From contig JAOVVO010000053.1 in NCBI GenBank assembly GCA_028564675.1, forward strand, positions 154,283 to 218,282: a stretch of 64,000 bases of DNA, written 5' to 3'. Below the pieces are notes generated by a model that saw only the letters and a program-made list of their open reading frames with translations, made no database searches and was not told where the DNA came from. Origin of the DNA: Onchocerca lupi (Eukaryota; Nematoda; Chromadorea; Rhabditida; Onchocercidae). The position numbers and the translations under genes were made by a program. The first letter of the stretch is position 1, and each line of letters begins with the position of its first letter. Shown here piece after piece: positions 53,376 through 64,000 of this stretch.

Positions 53376-53391
53376 TTTCATAGTTATTTTG

Positions 53392-56300
53392 TCAGCGAAA
53401 AAATTTGAATATGAATAGATACCTATAATGTGATAATACTCTGAAAGGTTGTCCATGACCAGGAATAATCCAGTCTGTTAAACAAACGATCAAATTCGAA
53501 TTTTGTCTTCTGATCAATGAATCCCAAACACTTTCATCGAAATCTTCACTTGAATTTGTCTGGAGTGATTTCTTTTTTTTTCATTAATCATTTCAGTACC
53601 GTTCTCTTTTTACGTCTTTTAATCACTTATCACTTTATATTTCAATTAGAAAACAGAGGAGATGAAACAATTTTACTTTTCTTGATATTTTAAACTTTTC
53701 TCGAACAATCGATTTCAGATCATGATCGAGACATTGCGCTGAATCTTGATGACAATCTGTTGCTCATATTAATAAGCTACTAATATCAATGAATAATTTG
53801 TGTGGATTGTTTAATTAATTCTCGTATTATTTCAATTTCATCACTGCCTAAGTGTGAAATATTTTATAGACAAAACTAATTGAATGTTTTAAACAAATTT
53901 AAATTAATATGAATTTAATTTTTTAGGCTAAACAAAATTTTTTTTTCTCTTGGATTGAAACTTTCCTCACTTTCCAGTATTTTTAGTAGCAAAATTGATG
54001 AGTAAACACATTTTAAATAAAATATTTTCTTAAAAATGGATATTGAAAGGGTTTTGATTCCATAAAATCGCCAAATATGTCAATCATCAAATTTCAATGA
54101 ATATCCAATCAGTGACTTTGTATGCATAATAAATTGTCAACAAAGCCAAAATATCAGCAGTTTAGTTTTTAAAATTTGATGAGATTACTTCGTAGTTATA
54201 CTAAGAAAAAAAAAAAAAAAACAAACAAACTTTATTGGAAATGTAATCCTCCGTTGGAATCAAATCACCAACAATAGCTATCGTTCCATATCCTTCGACA
54301 TTGTAAACAAGTACACTGAGGCTCTGTTGTGTAGGGCCAGGTGTTTTCCAAACTTCCACATTTTCCGTCAATTTACGGTAAGGCCTCTAAAAATTAAAAT
54401 AAAATTTAAATTATGCATCATAATCGTAATAAACAATTCAATCTATCAATATAATCTCTATCAGCATAATTTTATCAACATTTTTTCTTTTTTTTTTTTT
54501 TAAATTACGGTTTAATTTCTTTTAGTATCAATTTTTTTTTTTTTTTTGTTTTCTTGAGTGAAACGATGTTGTTCATACTAAATACTTTTAAATCATCCAA
54601 AATATACTTAAACAATCTTTTCCATAACCTTAGAACTTAAAAATCTTTCTAATTCAATTTAAGATTGACCATGTGAATGAATGGATCATATAGCTGATGA
54701 ACTTTGAACTTTACAGCAGTCTATAATTTAATTTGATTTTTTTTTTTTTTAATATTGGAAATATTATAAATGTTTTCTTGCATGATCATTTTGAAATAAT
54801 ATTTTAGATGAATATTTTTATATCACCAATTTTCCAGTCACATTTCCTGTTGTTTGATACTTCCAGTAAACTTCAATGTTTTATTTTGAGATTGATTGCA
54901 TTAAAAAACAGAAAAACAAAACAATACAAACGTCTTTAAGTTCGCTAATGGTAGCTTGTTGTTCCATATATTCCATCGTGTGAAAAAGTGTTGGTTTCAT
55001 CGGAAAAAGGTTGAGATTACCTGTATAACTTGGATGACCACTTGTTATTATAACTACTGCAATGTCATCCATCGTAATCATTTCTTTCGAAAAACCTGAA
55101 ATTAGAATTTCAAGTGATTTTTTTTCAAATTTCGATTGTACTTTATTACTTCTTCTAAACTTCTTAACTTGGAATTGACGATCCAAAAACTTCACTCAAA
55201 TCGAAATAATCATTAATTCGAGTGGAATTTAGTAGCAAATATGCTTTAAAAGCAAGAAAAGTTAATTTCATCCCTTTTTTTCATTTTGAAATCGGGCTTT
55301 CAAGTAATTTTGAATTTCGAATTTTAATAAATTATTGCTTTATTTAAATATCGAAACTTGGATTTGATAGTCTAAAAATTCTATCCAGATTGAAATAATC
55401 AGTAGTTTGAGCACAAATTGATAGTAACTTTACTCGCTTTTTTTTTATTCAAAATTGAACATTTTCAACGTCTTGAAACTTATTGAAAAATTTCAGTTGC
55501 AAAATCGCTCAAAAATTGTTTCTCCATATTTATTAAATCAGAGGGAGCGGAATTATGTTTGAATAAACAAGTCGATTTTCCTATATTTCTTCTTAAATAA
55601 ACTTAGAAAACTAATGAGAAGAGCTTTTTAATGACCACAGATCATTACTTTTACAAATTTGCAAGCAGATAAAGAACCATAATCAAAACATCTTCAAAAG
55701 TTCCAGCGAAAATTTTATTGCTTTTCATGAATGGTATTTTTAGAAAAATTCGCCGAAAAATTTATTTACTAATTTTTATTTAATTTTCTAACTAATCCAT
55801 AGTTTTGTTTCAAACTTTTAGCTCATTAGCTAGTTATCATCTCTTTAAAATCAAGTTGATAAAAAATTGCAATTTTGTTATCAATTGGAAAAATTGCAAT
55901 TTTTGGCAATATTCATTGGCAAGTTTATAGATGCAAATTGTTTGAAAAAGTTTAACGATCTTGATCAATGAAGGAATTGTTGTACAAAAAGATCATCAGT
56001 TATTCCGATCCGTAAGTATCAAAGTTAATTTGATTTCGTAATACTCGATATCATTGTTGTTAATACAAATACTCCATAATTTAGAGGATTAGTTTTATCG
56101 GCTATAATGATCCACAATTCAAAGGCCAATTTTTAAAAAGGTCAGATGCAGATTGACCTTAATACGGATTGGCCCTAACTCTAGAGAATATGAAATGAGA
56201 TGTGAATTGTTAATTGAGGATATTATTTTGAATTATTCAACTAGGAAGAATTAAAATATTAGAAAAAATTGATTTTGTGCCGATTTAAAATTGATTCCGT

Positions 56301-59300
56301 ACTGATCTACAAGACTTTTGATATTCTGATCAATTCTTCCAATTCAAAGAACTAAATTTAAAATAGAAGTTAATCGGCAAAGATAAGATTCTTAAAGATT
56401 TGGTTGCATATGCTTTTGGCAGGAGAATAAAAGGTAAATTTTAAAATTACTAATTTAATTGTATGGCTTCGAATTCGTATGATTTATTTATAATGATTTT
56501 CAGTGATCAACTTTTAAAATCGTTGTTTTAATTAAAGATATAGAATTCATTCATAAATCCCAAAAAATTTGGGCAAAATTAAAAGATTTAAATTAAGAAA
56601 AAAAATCAAAAAATTTAAAATTTAAATGAAATGAAAAAAGCGCAATATATTATTATACTGTGTATAGCCTCATTTTATGGACTTTTATTTGAATCAAAGG
56701 TTGCCTACTAGAAGACTGTTATGACTAAGCCTGTAATTTTATACTTTTTTGATTTTGATTTTTTTTTCAATTTTGGTTTTTTTTTTTGAAATTCTGTTAG
56801 ATGAAAAAATTAGTCTAGATTACTAGGTTAGAAATTAGCCTAGACTAAGCTTACGTCATCGCTAGATTACAGATTCTAGCCTAGACATATGGTCTAGGAA
56901 AACTTGCTCTTCCATTTTTTTTTATTTTTTTATTTTTTCCCTTCTTCCTGACATCTTTAATAATCAGAATTCCATTCATATTCTTCCTAATGATTTCAAG
57001 AAAATGAGAAAATTTTTGAAAAATTACTTCCACATTTCTTTTCTTACAATGAAATGCAATTATTATATCATTGAATTTGTTGCTATTCAAATAATTGTTT
57101 GCTTATATGAAGCTGCTTTTCCTTCAATTGTTAAATCTTACGAATTTAAATATAAAAAATTTAAAAAACTCAACTTTTGGTCTTTGCCCTTATTTTTGAA
57201 CTGTTTGAAAATGTTAACTATATTTGAATGCTTATAATTTGAAGGTTTATTATTAACTTAAATCTAATCAATCTTTGGTTGATTAGAATGGAAAATGCAT
57301 ATTTACAAAAAATGCATATTTCAAAATTATTTTATGCTTCAGCAAAAATGGAAATTAAGTAATAATAAAGTTTCAAAAAATTCAAGAAATTTTAAAATAC
57401 CTTGCAAGAGCAATTCGGTGTCAGCGGCTGATCCGGTATCCACTAGTATACGGTAACCGTGATCGTTAATTAGTGTAATTGTTCCAACAATAAGCATTTG
57501 CCTTTCCGTCAATTTCTTAATATCACCAATTTGGATGAAAGATACGGATGTGGCATGATCGTCAGGTAGTATTGTTTGGGATATTTTTGTTGAAATTACG
57601 CCAAATTCAGATATATTATGACATGGAATTCCTTGTTGTTTGCCACTGTAATCAGTAATTTGTTTTGAATTGATAGGGAATTTTGGTAAAAAAAATTGAA
57701 TATTGACAATTCAAAATATATTCATAAAATGATCGATATTTTGAGACATTCTGAAAACATTCAAAAATTACATCTGAATTAAAATATTATTATACTACTC
57801 TACATTATGATATATTATTCTGTAATCCTGCAATTCTTTCTTACTGTATACGGGTCTGTGCTTAAGGCTCTTAAGTCTTCTTTCAAATGTTTGAATTTAT
57901 TGATTAATTTTTTGTTTTTTCGCTTTTGATAAATTCTTGAACTAACATTGGATATAATCTATTTTCCCAAATTGTTAGTTTCTGATTTTCCAATTTAAAT
58001 TGGCAAGTATTTCTCATTAGTTGAAATATTTTGAAGCATTAAAAATATTCAAAAATTTCTATTTATTTATAAATCACATCAGTAATAACAATCAGTGGTA
58101 AAACATTAATTAAATGAATTTTTGTAAAAATCTTTTGCAAATACAGTTTTCATTAATATAGTGATTTTAAAGTTTGGATTAAAAATAAATAGAAGATGAA
58201 TGATTAAAAAAGATAAAGATAAATGATAAAGCATTCATCTCATAGATAGATAATTCAGGATCACTCGATTGAATGTTTTTCTTTAAAATTATTAATAAAC
58301 TAAAGAAGGAATTTTTTAACTATTTATTAATAAGCTTTGTAATAATCTATTGAGCATGAAGAAAATTTTTGTTAATAATAAGTCAAACTTGTGAATTACT
58401 AGCAATTAGAAACCTTAAAGTCTCAAATATTTATCTTTATCATTAAATACTACCATGAATTATAGCTATATTTAAATGATTTTTAGAGAGCTTACATCGT
58501 AGTACTCTTGTTGTTGGTATTACTGTATTCTTCAACTGAGATTCCTGTACTATCAACAGCTACGGTAGATTCTGTTGTCGATGATAATTCATGACTTTTC
58601 GACATCACTGTTGCAGATGTAGTAATAATTGCTCTAGAAGGCAAAAGACTATGCGTAGTTCCATTCCAACCAGTTTTGTACAGTGGTCTTCTACAGGATA
58701 GAACTTGAGTCAAAGTGACAAAACAAAGTTTCAACCATCTTAGGTGAGAAAGTTTTTGAAATTTTTCTGCTGATAAATGCTTCAGGATGGAAATATTGTT
58801 GTCTGGTACTTTTGAGGAAGTGAGATGATAATTAATTAATTAATCCATACGTTCAACCGATATGTAATTGGCTACTATATACACCGATTATTCTTTTGAA
58901 GGATTTTTGAGCATAAAATTCCATTTAAAGTCAATCGAGAATCTTGCATCTCCTCGCCCTCTTAAGCCAAATTTTTTTTACCTCATCAATGAAAACAATT
59001 TTTTATTGATTTTTGTTTTTGCTTTTTACCTTATTTTTTAATTTTCATTCATCTTTTCAAATCCTAAAATGAAATTTGTCAAAACCTTTTAAAAAATTGA
59101 AAAAAATAGAAAATTATGGATTTTACGAAAACATGTGAAGTATTAGGTATTAGTATTATCCAAATGATAAGTTGGGTTATTGATATTTAGCATTTTAATG
59201 ATCAGCACTGATCAAGTGATCACTTACCTATCTCTGATGTACCAAGGTGATTGACGATTCGGAATTGTAGATAGCCAGGAATGATTTTGGTTTTTCATCC

Positions 59301-61941
59301 TGTTTGGTCTCGTTGGAAGTTTTGTTGATGAAGGAGTTGAAGTTGCATCTTAAATATGAAACTTGGTATGAGAAACAAATTTAGATTTCAGAGTTCAAGC
59401 CAATGCTATAAACCAGATAATTTTAAGTTGCTAAAAAGTAAACATAATAGACAACAAACAAAATGACAAATTTTCATTCAAAATCTTCCCAATATTGATG
59501 AGAATTGAAAATTACGAATTTTACTCGATTACTAACTTGTCGGTGGCATCTTGATCCTTATATTAAGAATTGGTTGATTACGCATATCTTGACAACAGAT
59601 TGATTGGCCAAGTACCACGCTAAAATCGCAAACATAACCAGATGGACATTCTTTAACTGTTATTGGCTTACAACTGATGTATTCTCCGGTCATCGAAATC
59701 AGTGGATTAGCATCGAAAGGACAAACTAAAAATAGGTAACGATAAAATTATTTACTAATTACTAAGCTATGCAATTAGTATAATATACTTGAAAATTTAA
59801 ATTTTACAATCGATTCTTTAAACTGAAATAGGAATTAAAAAGTATTAATTTCCATATTACATTTGAAATCACCATAAATTATCATTATTCAAGTTTTTGC
59901 ATTTTCAAATTTCTTTTTTTTTTTTCAAATCCAGAATATCTCCGTCATGTAAGGCTATTTTGCAAATCAAAATGGTTCAAAAATTTGCTATGTTTTGATG
60001 ATTAGTTCAATTTCATCCAATTCTGTATTTAATGTATTCACAGGACGTTTCCAAGTTTTCCGAATAAAAGAATACATGAAGTTTTAATTGTAGGTAATTG
60101 CAGGTATATTTAATTGCAGAGGTACAAAAGTCATAGATCTTCTCCACTTTATTTTAAAGAAAGGGAAATTGGCTTATTTGTTTGAGCTGATATTGATTGT
60201 AAAATAGTTATCATGATGGAATTGATCAAAACGTCGTTTAATTGGGACTAATATTACTTTGAATAGGTAATTTCCATCTCATATTTAAATATTTATCAGT
60301 ACTGGGTTCCATCGTGTTGAATTTCTTCAATCTATAGCAGTTACTCATAATTTTGAACAAAATGGCTTTGTGGATATCAATTCAGGTTATTATTTTAGGC
60401 TATTCAATTTAATTTAACTTAATTCAACCAAATTATTTCACGTTCTAGAAAATTTTATTATACTGATTTACTACTAAACAGAGGATATATTTGTACTGAT
60501 ATTAAACTGAATTGGCAAATTGTGGCTATTATTGAATGAAGGATTTAAATTCTCTGATAAATAATAATTTGATGATGATGATTGGCTGTTAAACAATCCA
60601 TTCTTATCCTCAAGTGATTATACATTATAAATTTGAAATACCCTTTCACTCTAGTTTAATTTATGATGTGTAATCACTTGAGGACAAGAATAGATTGTTT
60701 AACTGTCAATCATCATCATCATCAAATTTTATATCAGGGATTTTGAAATTTATTCAACAATAGCAAAAATTTGCCAGTTCTTTTAATATCAATACAAATG
60801 TATTAACCTATTTAATGGTAAATTAGTAGAATCAACAAAAAGCTGTACAATTTATTCATTAATTATGTAAAATGATCAAAAATCGAAATAATCTAGAATT
60901 GAAATATGGAATTGATTCAACCATTTTCAAAATAATGGATAAAAAAGCTTCATCAACTTTAAATCTAGTTTTATCCGATTTTGGAGAATCAAGTTATTGT
61001 ATTGAAGTTTGAATTACTGATAAGATCGATATTGTATTCATCGTGATAAAATTAAGAAAAAAAAAACATTTGATTAGATGATTAAGCTTAAACAACATTT
61101 CATGAATCAAACCTCCTCTGTTAGCAACTTTTATTCCAATATGTGAACTGACAGGTGAATTGGTTGTTGGAGTGAATTGTGCTTCTAAAATTTGTGGTTC
61201 TGAATTAGAGCCAAAAATTTTAAGTATAGCTGCAGCAATATTATTATTTTCAGACTTGGATGAGATTAAATTATCACTTATAGGTTGTGGGAACGAATTA
61301 CGATTTACTTCCAACCATTGCCTCAAACTTTCTGATTTATCAGTTATTGGATGTTGTTGTCCATGGGCTGAAAATTCAAACATTTCTGATGATCAAAGCT
61401 TTCTTCTTAAATGAAAACTTAAATGGAAAAAATGATAAAATATTTTTTTTTCTTTTCAAATCACAAATGTAGTTTTGTATTCTCGAAGTACACTTGTAGA
61501 TTAGTCTAAGTTTCAAAAATGTGAAAATAATGCCTCCAAGTAGCGTAATTTGTACAAAGTAAAGAAATCAGAGATTCTATTGTGAGAGTTTATCGGCACC
61601 AGTCTATGAATCTTATTAATTTAATTATTCAAATTTATTTTACAGACGTGTCAATTTAATTTACATAATGTGACTTGCTTTCTATGATTCGTTCGATGAT
61701 TAGCGCAATTATATTAAGAAAGCGTATATTTTTGATATTTCATTATAAATTTAAATCCAATTTACTAAGCGACAAAGCTTTAAATTCCGACAGGTTTAAC
61801 TGTCAGTTTAATTTTAATGGAGTCAATGAAGGATAAAACTAGAAAAGTGAATTGACAAAAAAAAGAAAAAATAAAATAACCTGATAAAAATGTGACGATT
61901 ATAGGCAGAAAGAACACTGCTGCTGTTGGATGATAAAGCAT
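53392..61941 (-). CDS. secreted lustrin-like Cys-rich / metallo-beta-lactamase-fold protein (MBLAC1/SWIP-10-like) with a degenerate metal site
   Basis: Exons: 61881-61941, 61113-61385, 59537-59725, 59228-59348, 58496-58690, 57401-57645, 54932-55095, 54231-54386 and 53392-53559 (TGA); 523 aa, phases consistent. Residues 1-21 are a hydrophobic signal or anchor. Residues 112-155 form a small Cys-rich module of lustrin type (VCPFDANPL, CKPITVKECPSGYVCDF, ICCQDM). Residues 175-279 are Ser/Thr-rich. Residues about 283-515 align with human MBLAC1 (VDTGSAADTELLLQG, GNLNLFP, VEVWKTPGP, IVGD, IIPGHGQPFRVL). Of the seven canonical ligands only H382, D457 and H503 remain; S380, S384, Y385 and P434 replace the others. 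MBLAC1 relatives are hydrolases, and C. elegans SWIP-10 acts in glia to limit dopamine-neuron excitability. This copy is probably not a normal metal-dependent hydrolase. The last exon may instead splice at AG/gtatct; reading through adds ten residues. Confidence 0.92.
55096..57400 (-). other. large intron inside the MBL domain (2.3 kb)
   Basis: The phase-1 junction LLLQ G/GFSKEM is continuous. The intron is AT-rich and contains two related tags near 56810-56890 (agattactaggttagaaattag, then agattacagattctagcctagac) that hint at a short imperfect repeat. The plus-strand frame 57004-57237 is not supported. Confidence 0.65.
60460..60835. mobile_element. large imperfect palindrome, MITE-like or snapback element
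   Basis: Arms of about 150 bp meet near 60645. Left-arm words gatattaaac, attggcaaat, aatttgatgatgatgattgg, ctgttaaacaatc and tcctcaagtgattata reappear as reverse complements in the right arm (60655-60790) in mirrored order, with roughly one mismatch in ten and small indels. The best-matched part is 60487-60804; weaker pairing extends to about 60460 and 60835. It lies in intron 2 of the MBL-fold gene. It carries no coding capacity, so it would be non-autonomous. I could not identify a clear target-site duplication. Confidence 0.7.
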
Positions 61942-62237
61942 TTTCAGTTGAAATATTAAAGCTTTATTCAAACATAAATTTGTATATCAAGTTTTAAACA
62001 AATGCTATAAACTTTGAAGCAAACGGGAATTTATCAAGGAAGTCGAGAATGAGATTTCGAGAGTGAGAGTTCCAAGGGTGGCTGAGTACTTTTATTATTC
62101 TTCTTTACAACTCACTATAAATATACCATTGGTGATCGGCAGAACAGTGAAATAATTGTTTACCTTCCTCTTTTCCTATTTCACTAAATACTTTAGTTAA
62201 TGATTGATGAACTCCTCCTCCTCTTAAAATCCTTTTG

Positions 62238-62424
62238 GGTCACGAAGCATAGCTTTGTGAATAAAAAATGTTTGAAAAACTTGAACTTTAAGTCACGAAA
62301 TTTCATACTTATGCATAAAAATGTTTGAGAAAGTGAACTTTAAGTGACGAAGTTCACACTTTATGTCTAAGAAAATGTTTGAGAAGATTTGAACTTTAAG
62401 TCACGAAGTTTATACTTAATGCAT
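62238..62424. repeat. three-copy tandem repeat, unit about 53 bp, plus a partial copy
   Basis: Units starting near 62265, 62317 and 62371 share aaaatgtttgagaa, then gaactttaagtcacgaagtt and atacttaatgca. A truncated unit (ggtcacgaagcatagct) precedes them at 62238. The array is about 300-480 bp upstream of the MBL-fold gene start. Confidence 0.85.
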
Positions 62425-62674
62425 CGAAATATCCGAAGAAATGAAATTTTAATGAAATTTAAAAGGACAGGTAAATAAAGCTTAAACAAATAGCTCTGGT
62501 CATTTCCTATGATCAGAATCAATTAATTGAAATGATAGTTTTCTACATTAAATAAACTAAAAATAAATATTTTTTTCCAATTTTTCATTTATTTTTCCCA
62601 TTAACATTAAATTCTTTAGTTCTTAATTTCGAAAGAACTCGAGTAATTTATTCAATTTTTTACAAAATGCATTA

Positions 62675-62824
62675 TTACAACTTGTTTACTTTGACGATTC
62701 TGCATACTTCCTCCTTGCCGCTTAAATTTGCATACCATTGAATTAATACGTCTGGTAAACAATGAAAGTCCAATTGGTCACTCATTAGATCTTTCTTTTT
62801 TTTTGATGACCATTTTTCCGACAT
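62675..62824 (-). CDS. possible 49-aa small protein
   Basis: ATG at 62824 opens a 49-codon frame ending TAA at 62675. It begins MSEKWSSKKKKDLMSDQLDF and ends KEEVCRIVKVNKL. The mix of charged and hydrophobic residues, with little low complexity, is better than most accidental frames here. No acceptor lies just before the ATG and no homologue is recognised. It could be an uncharacterised small gene or an exon of the gene to its right. Confidence 0.3.
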   Translation of the reverse strand: MSEKWSSKKKKDLMSDQLDFHCLPDVLIQWYANLSGKEEVCRIVKVNKL

Positions 62825-63042
62825 AATGTTGCAAAATAAAAAGAATCAACAAAACTAATAATGCAAAAAGTAAAATAATGATAGTTTTTGTTAAAAAATA
62901 TCCGGCAAATGATAGTAAATCGAGAAATTAATTATTTGCGGCTTGTTTGAAGGTTATTAGTAGATGCAAATATAACAAGTTAATGAGTTTTGATAAAGTA
63001 TGTGTTCAGAACGGAAAGCTTTATCAATCACTAAATAACAGT

Positions 63043-63212
63043 TTAATTTGCCAAATCTAAATCAAATTCTAAAGCAAAGCTGTCATCATTTCTTATTTGC
63101 TTCCAAAAAGATATTTTTCCAGCATTGTCCAACATTTCACCTACATTTTCCCTAAAACTTTTAGAAATTTTAAATTTCTCAATCCTTTCTACTTCATACC
63201 TCTCTAAAAATG
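63043..63212 (-). CDS. 3'-terminal exon of a gene entering from the right (partial)
   Basis: On the minus strand a ttctttgtag acceptor opens an exon that needs one base from the previous exon and then encodes about 55 residues to a TAA at 63043. It starts AFLERYEVERIEKFKISKSF, contains the Trp-bearing stretch GKISFWKQIRNDDSFALEF and ends DLDLAN. The charged, mixed composition looks genuinely coding. No upstream exon could be fixed between 63213 and 64000, so the rest of the gene probably lies beyond the window. I do not recognise the family. Confidence 0.5.
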
Positions 63213-63835
63213 CTACAAAGAATATTTTGTAGATTAAAAATTTTTTTTTCATAAATTTTTTAATGTTAAATAAATATCATTGACAAAAGAAGAGAAGATT
63301 ATCTTAAATTTGGATTATTTAAAGGATATTTAAAATTAATTATGATATTTTATTCACAATATTTTCCAGAATAAATGTAACTTAGTGTGAATCTGAAACA
63401 AGCTATTAATCTGAAATCAAGCTGTTAAGCGTAAGTCATTGTGAATTAAAAAAATATCAATGAGAAAATTAATGTATAATATGTTTACTTTTTTATGCAT
63501 CCTCTTCGCTCGAGATAACTGAATCTCTGTTTAGCTAATTAATGATAAGCAATCAATTCTCTGTAAATGAAATTGTCAAAATTTCAAATATTAGACTAAA
63601 AATAAAACTGATGAATATAAAGAACATGAAAGTATACAAATTAAAATGTCTTATCGAAATGAGAAATCTTGATGTGAAATGATATATGTCTTATAAACCT
63701 TCTCTAGCATTATCATAACATACTTTGTGTTGAATCGCATATCATTCTCACATTGCTTTATATTTAGGAAAAACTATCTTTGTAATAAAATAAAAAATAA
63801 AATAAGTGTCTGTGATAAGATAAATAACGACAATA

Positions 63836-63887
<52 letters not shown>

Positions 63888-64000
63888 GATAATATAATTT
63901 AACTTGACTGTATGTATGGTAGTTCAGAGTTTACAAAAGTTCAAGCTAGTTATTAAATAATTTATGGTTTCAAACCTTACTTCCAATCATTTTTTTATTA
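63213..64000. other. probable intron or intergenic DNA at the right edge
   Basis: This AT-rich stretch contains a long (AAT)n microsatellite. A short splice-flanked word near 63492-63522 (minus: attcag, then tatctcgagcgaagaggatg, then gtaaac) could be a micro-exon, but its phase does not join to the exon ending at 63212 without a stop codon. Confidence 0.4.
63837..63885. repeat. (AAT)n trinucleotide microsatellite, about 16 units
   Basis: An uninterrupted run of ataataataat repeats, about 48 bp long, is followed by aataaatgat. It is the longest perfect short-unit microsatellite in the window and likely to vary in length between isolates. Confidence 0.95.

Larger units (their letters stand above)
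49596..53391. other. intergenic region between the unrecognised gene and the MBL-fold gene
   Basis: This 3.8 kb AT-rich gap has no supported gene. It contains a GCATGC-rich block (49638-49686), a cluster of ACGT/CRE-like cores (50068-50096), a small stem-loop (52968-52986) and a three-copy agagtaagatc repeat (53308-53375). The plus-strand 89-codon frame at 49752-50021 is a Leu/Ile/Phe-rich low-complexity translation and was not accepted. Confidence 0.55.
61942..63042. other. upstream region of the MBL-fold gene
   Basis: This 1.1 kb holds the probable promoter of the minus-strand MBL-fold gene, a three-copy tandem repeat (62238-62424), and a small minus-strand ORF (62675-62824). The rest is AT-rich with no recognised signal. 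Confidence 0.55.

Noticed and set aside
61160..61414. 84-codon plus-strand frame
   Set aside because: It is antisense to exon 2 of the MBL-fold gene, which has proper acceptor and donor sites on the minus strand.
1..64000. Wolbachia-derived or viral insertion, CRISPR array, tRNA or rRNA genes
   Set aside because: I saw no prokaryote-like long open frames, no evenly spaced repeats with unique spacers, and no cloverleaf or rRNA-like GC-rich conserved segments. A database search was not possible, so small insertions cannot be excluded.

Overview
The window is AT-rich eukaryotic nuclear DNA with many short exons, introns that mostly end in the nematode-type acceptor tttcag, probable trans-splice acceptors directly in front of start codons, and homologues of animal genes. 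This fits a parasitic nematode; low coding density and long AT-rich introns suggest a filarial (spirurid) worm, which is inference. I saw no bacterial operon, Wolbachia-like insert, CRISPR array, tRNA or rRNA.

Layout. 1-135 (+): the last codons of a gene entering from the left. 3729-13036 (+): a six-exon SPRY/SOCS-box protein (GUSTAVUS/SPSB family, 394 aa) with a 5.7 kb first intron. 15392-21230 (-): a ten-exon secreted zinc carboxypeptidase of the A/B family (M14, 407 aa) with all catalytic residues. 25904-44712 (-): a 33-exon RalGAP beta subunit orthologue (1538 aa). 46018-49579 (-): a protein I do not recognise (333 aa, or 259 aa with another ending). 53392-61941 (-): a nine-exon secreted protein (523 aa) joining a cysteine-rich lustrin-like segment to an MBLAC1/SWIP-10-like metallo-beta-lactamase fold. 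62675-63212 (-): a small ORF and the 3'-terminal exon of a gene that enters from the right.

All five complete gene models were built by hand. In each, exon phases agree across every junction and the total coding length divides by three. The genes are functionally diverse (ubiquitin-ligase adaptor, secreted peptidase, small-GTPase regulator, MBL-fold protein); spacing of 1.3 to 4.7 kb between same-strand neighbours gives no sign of a tight operon.

The most interesting signals are these. The MBL-fold protein has lost four of the seven canonical metal ligands while keeping the rest of the domain, so it may be a pseudoenzyme. A large imperfect palindrome of roughly 320-375 bp, resembling a MITE or snapback element, lies in its second intron. 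The unrecognised gene at 46.0-49.6 kb has two possible C-termini. There are also several local tandem-repeat arrays, a cluster of CRE-like ACGT cores and a GCATGC-rich block upstream of that gene, and a perfect 12-bp stem-loop in a carboxypeptidase intron.
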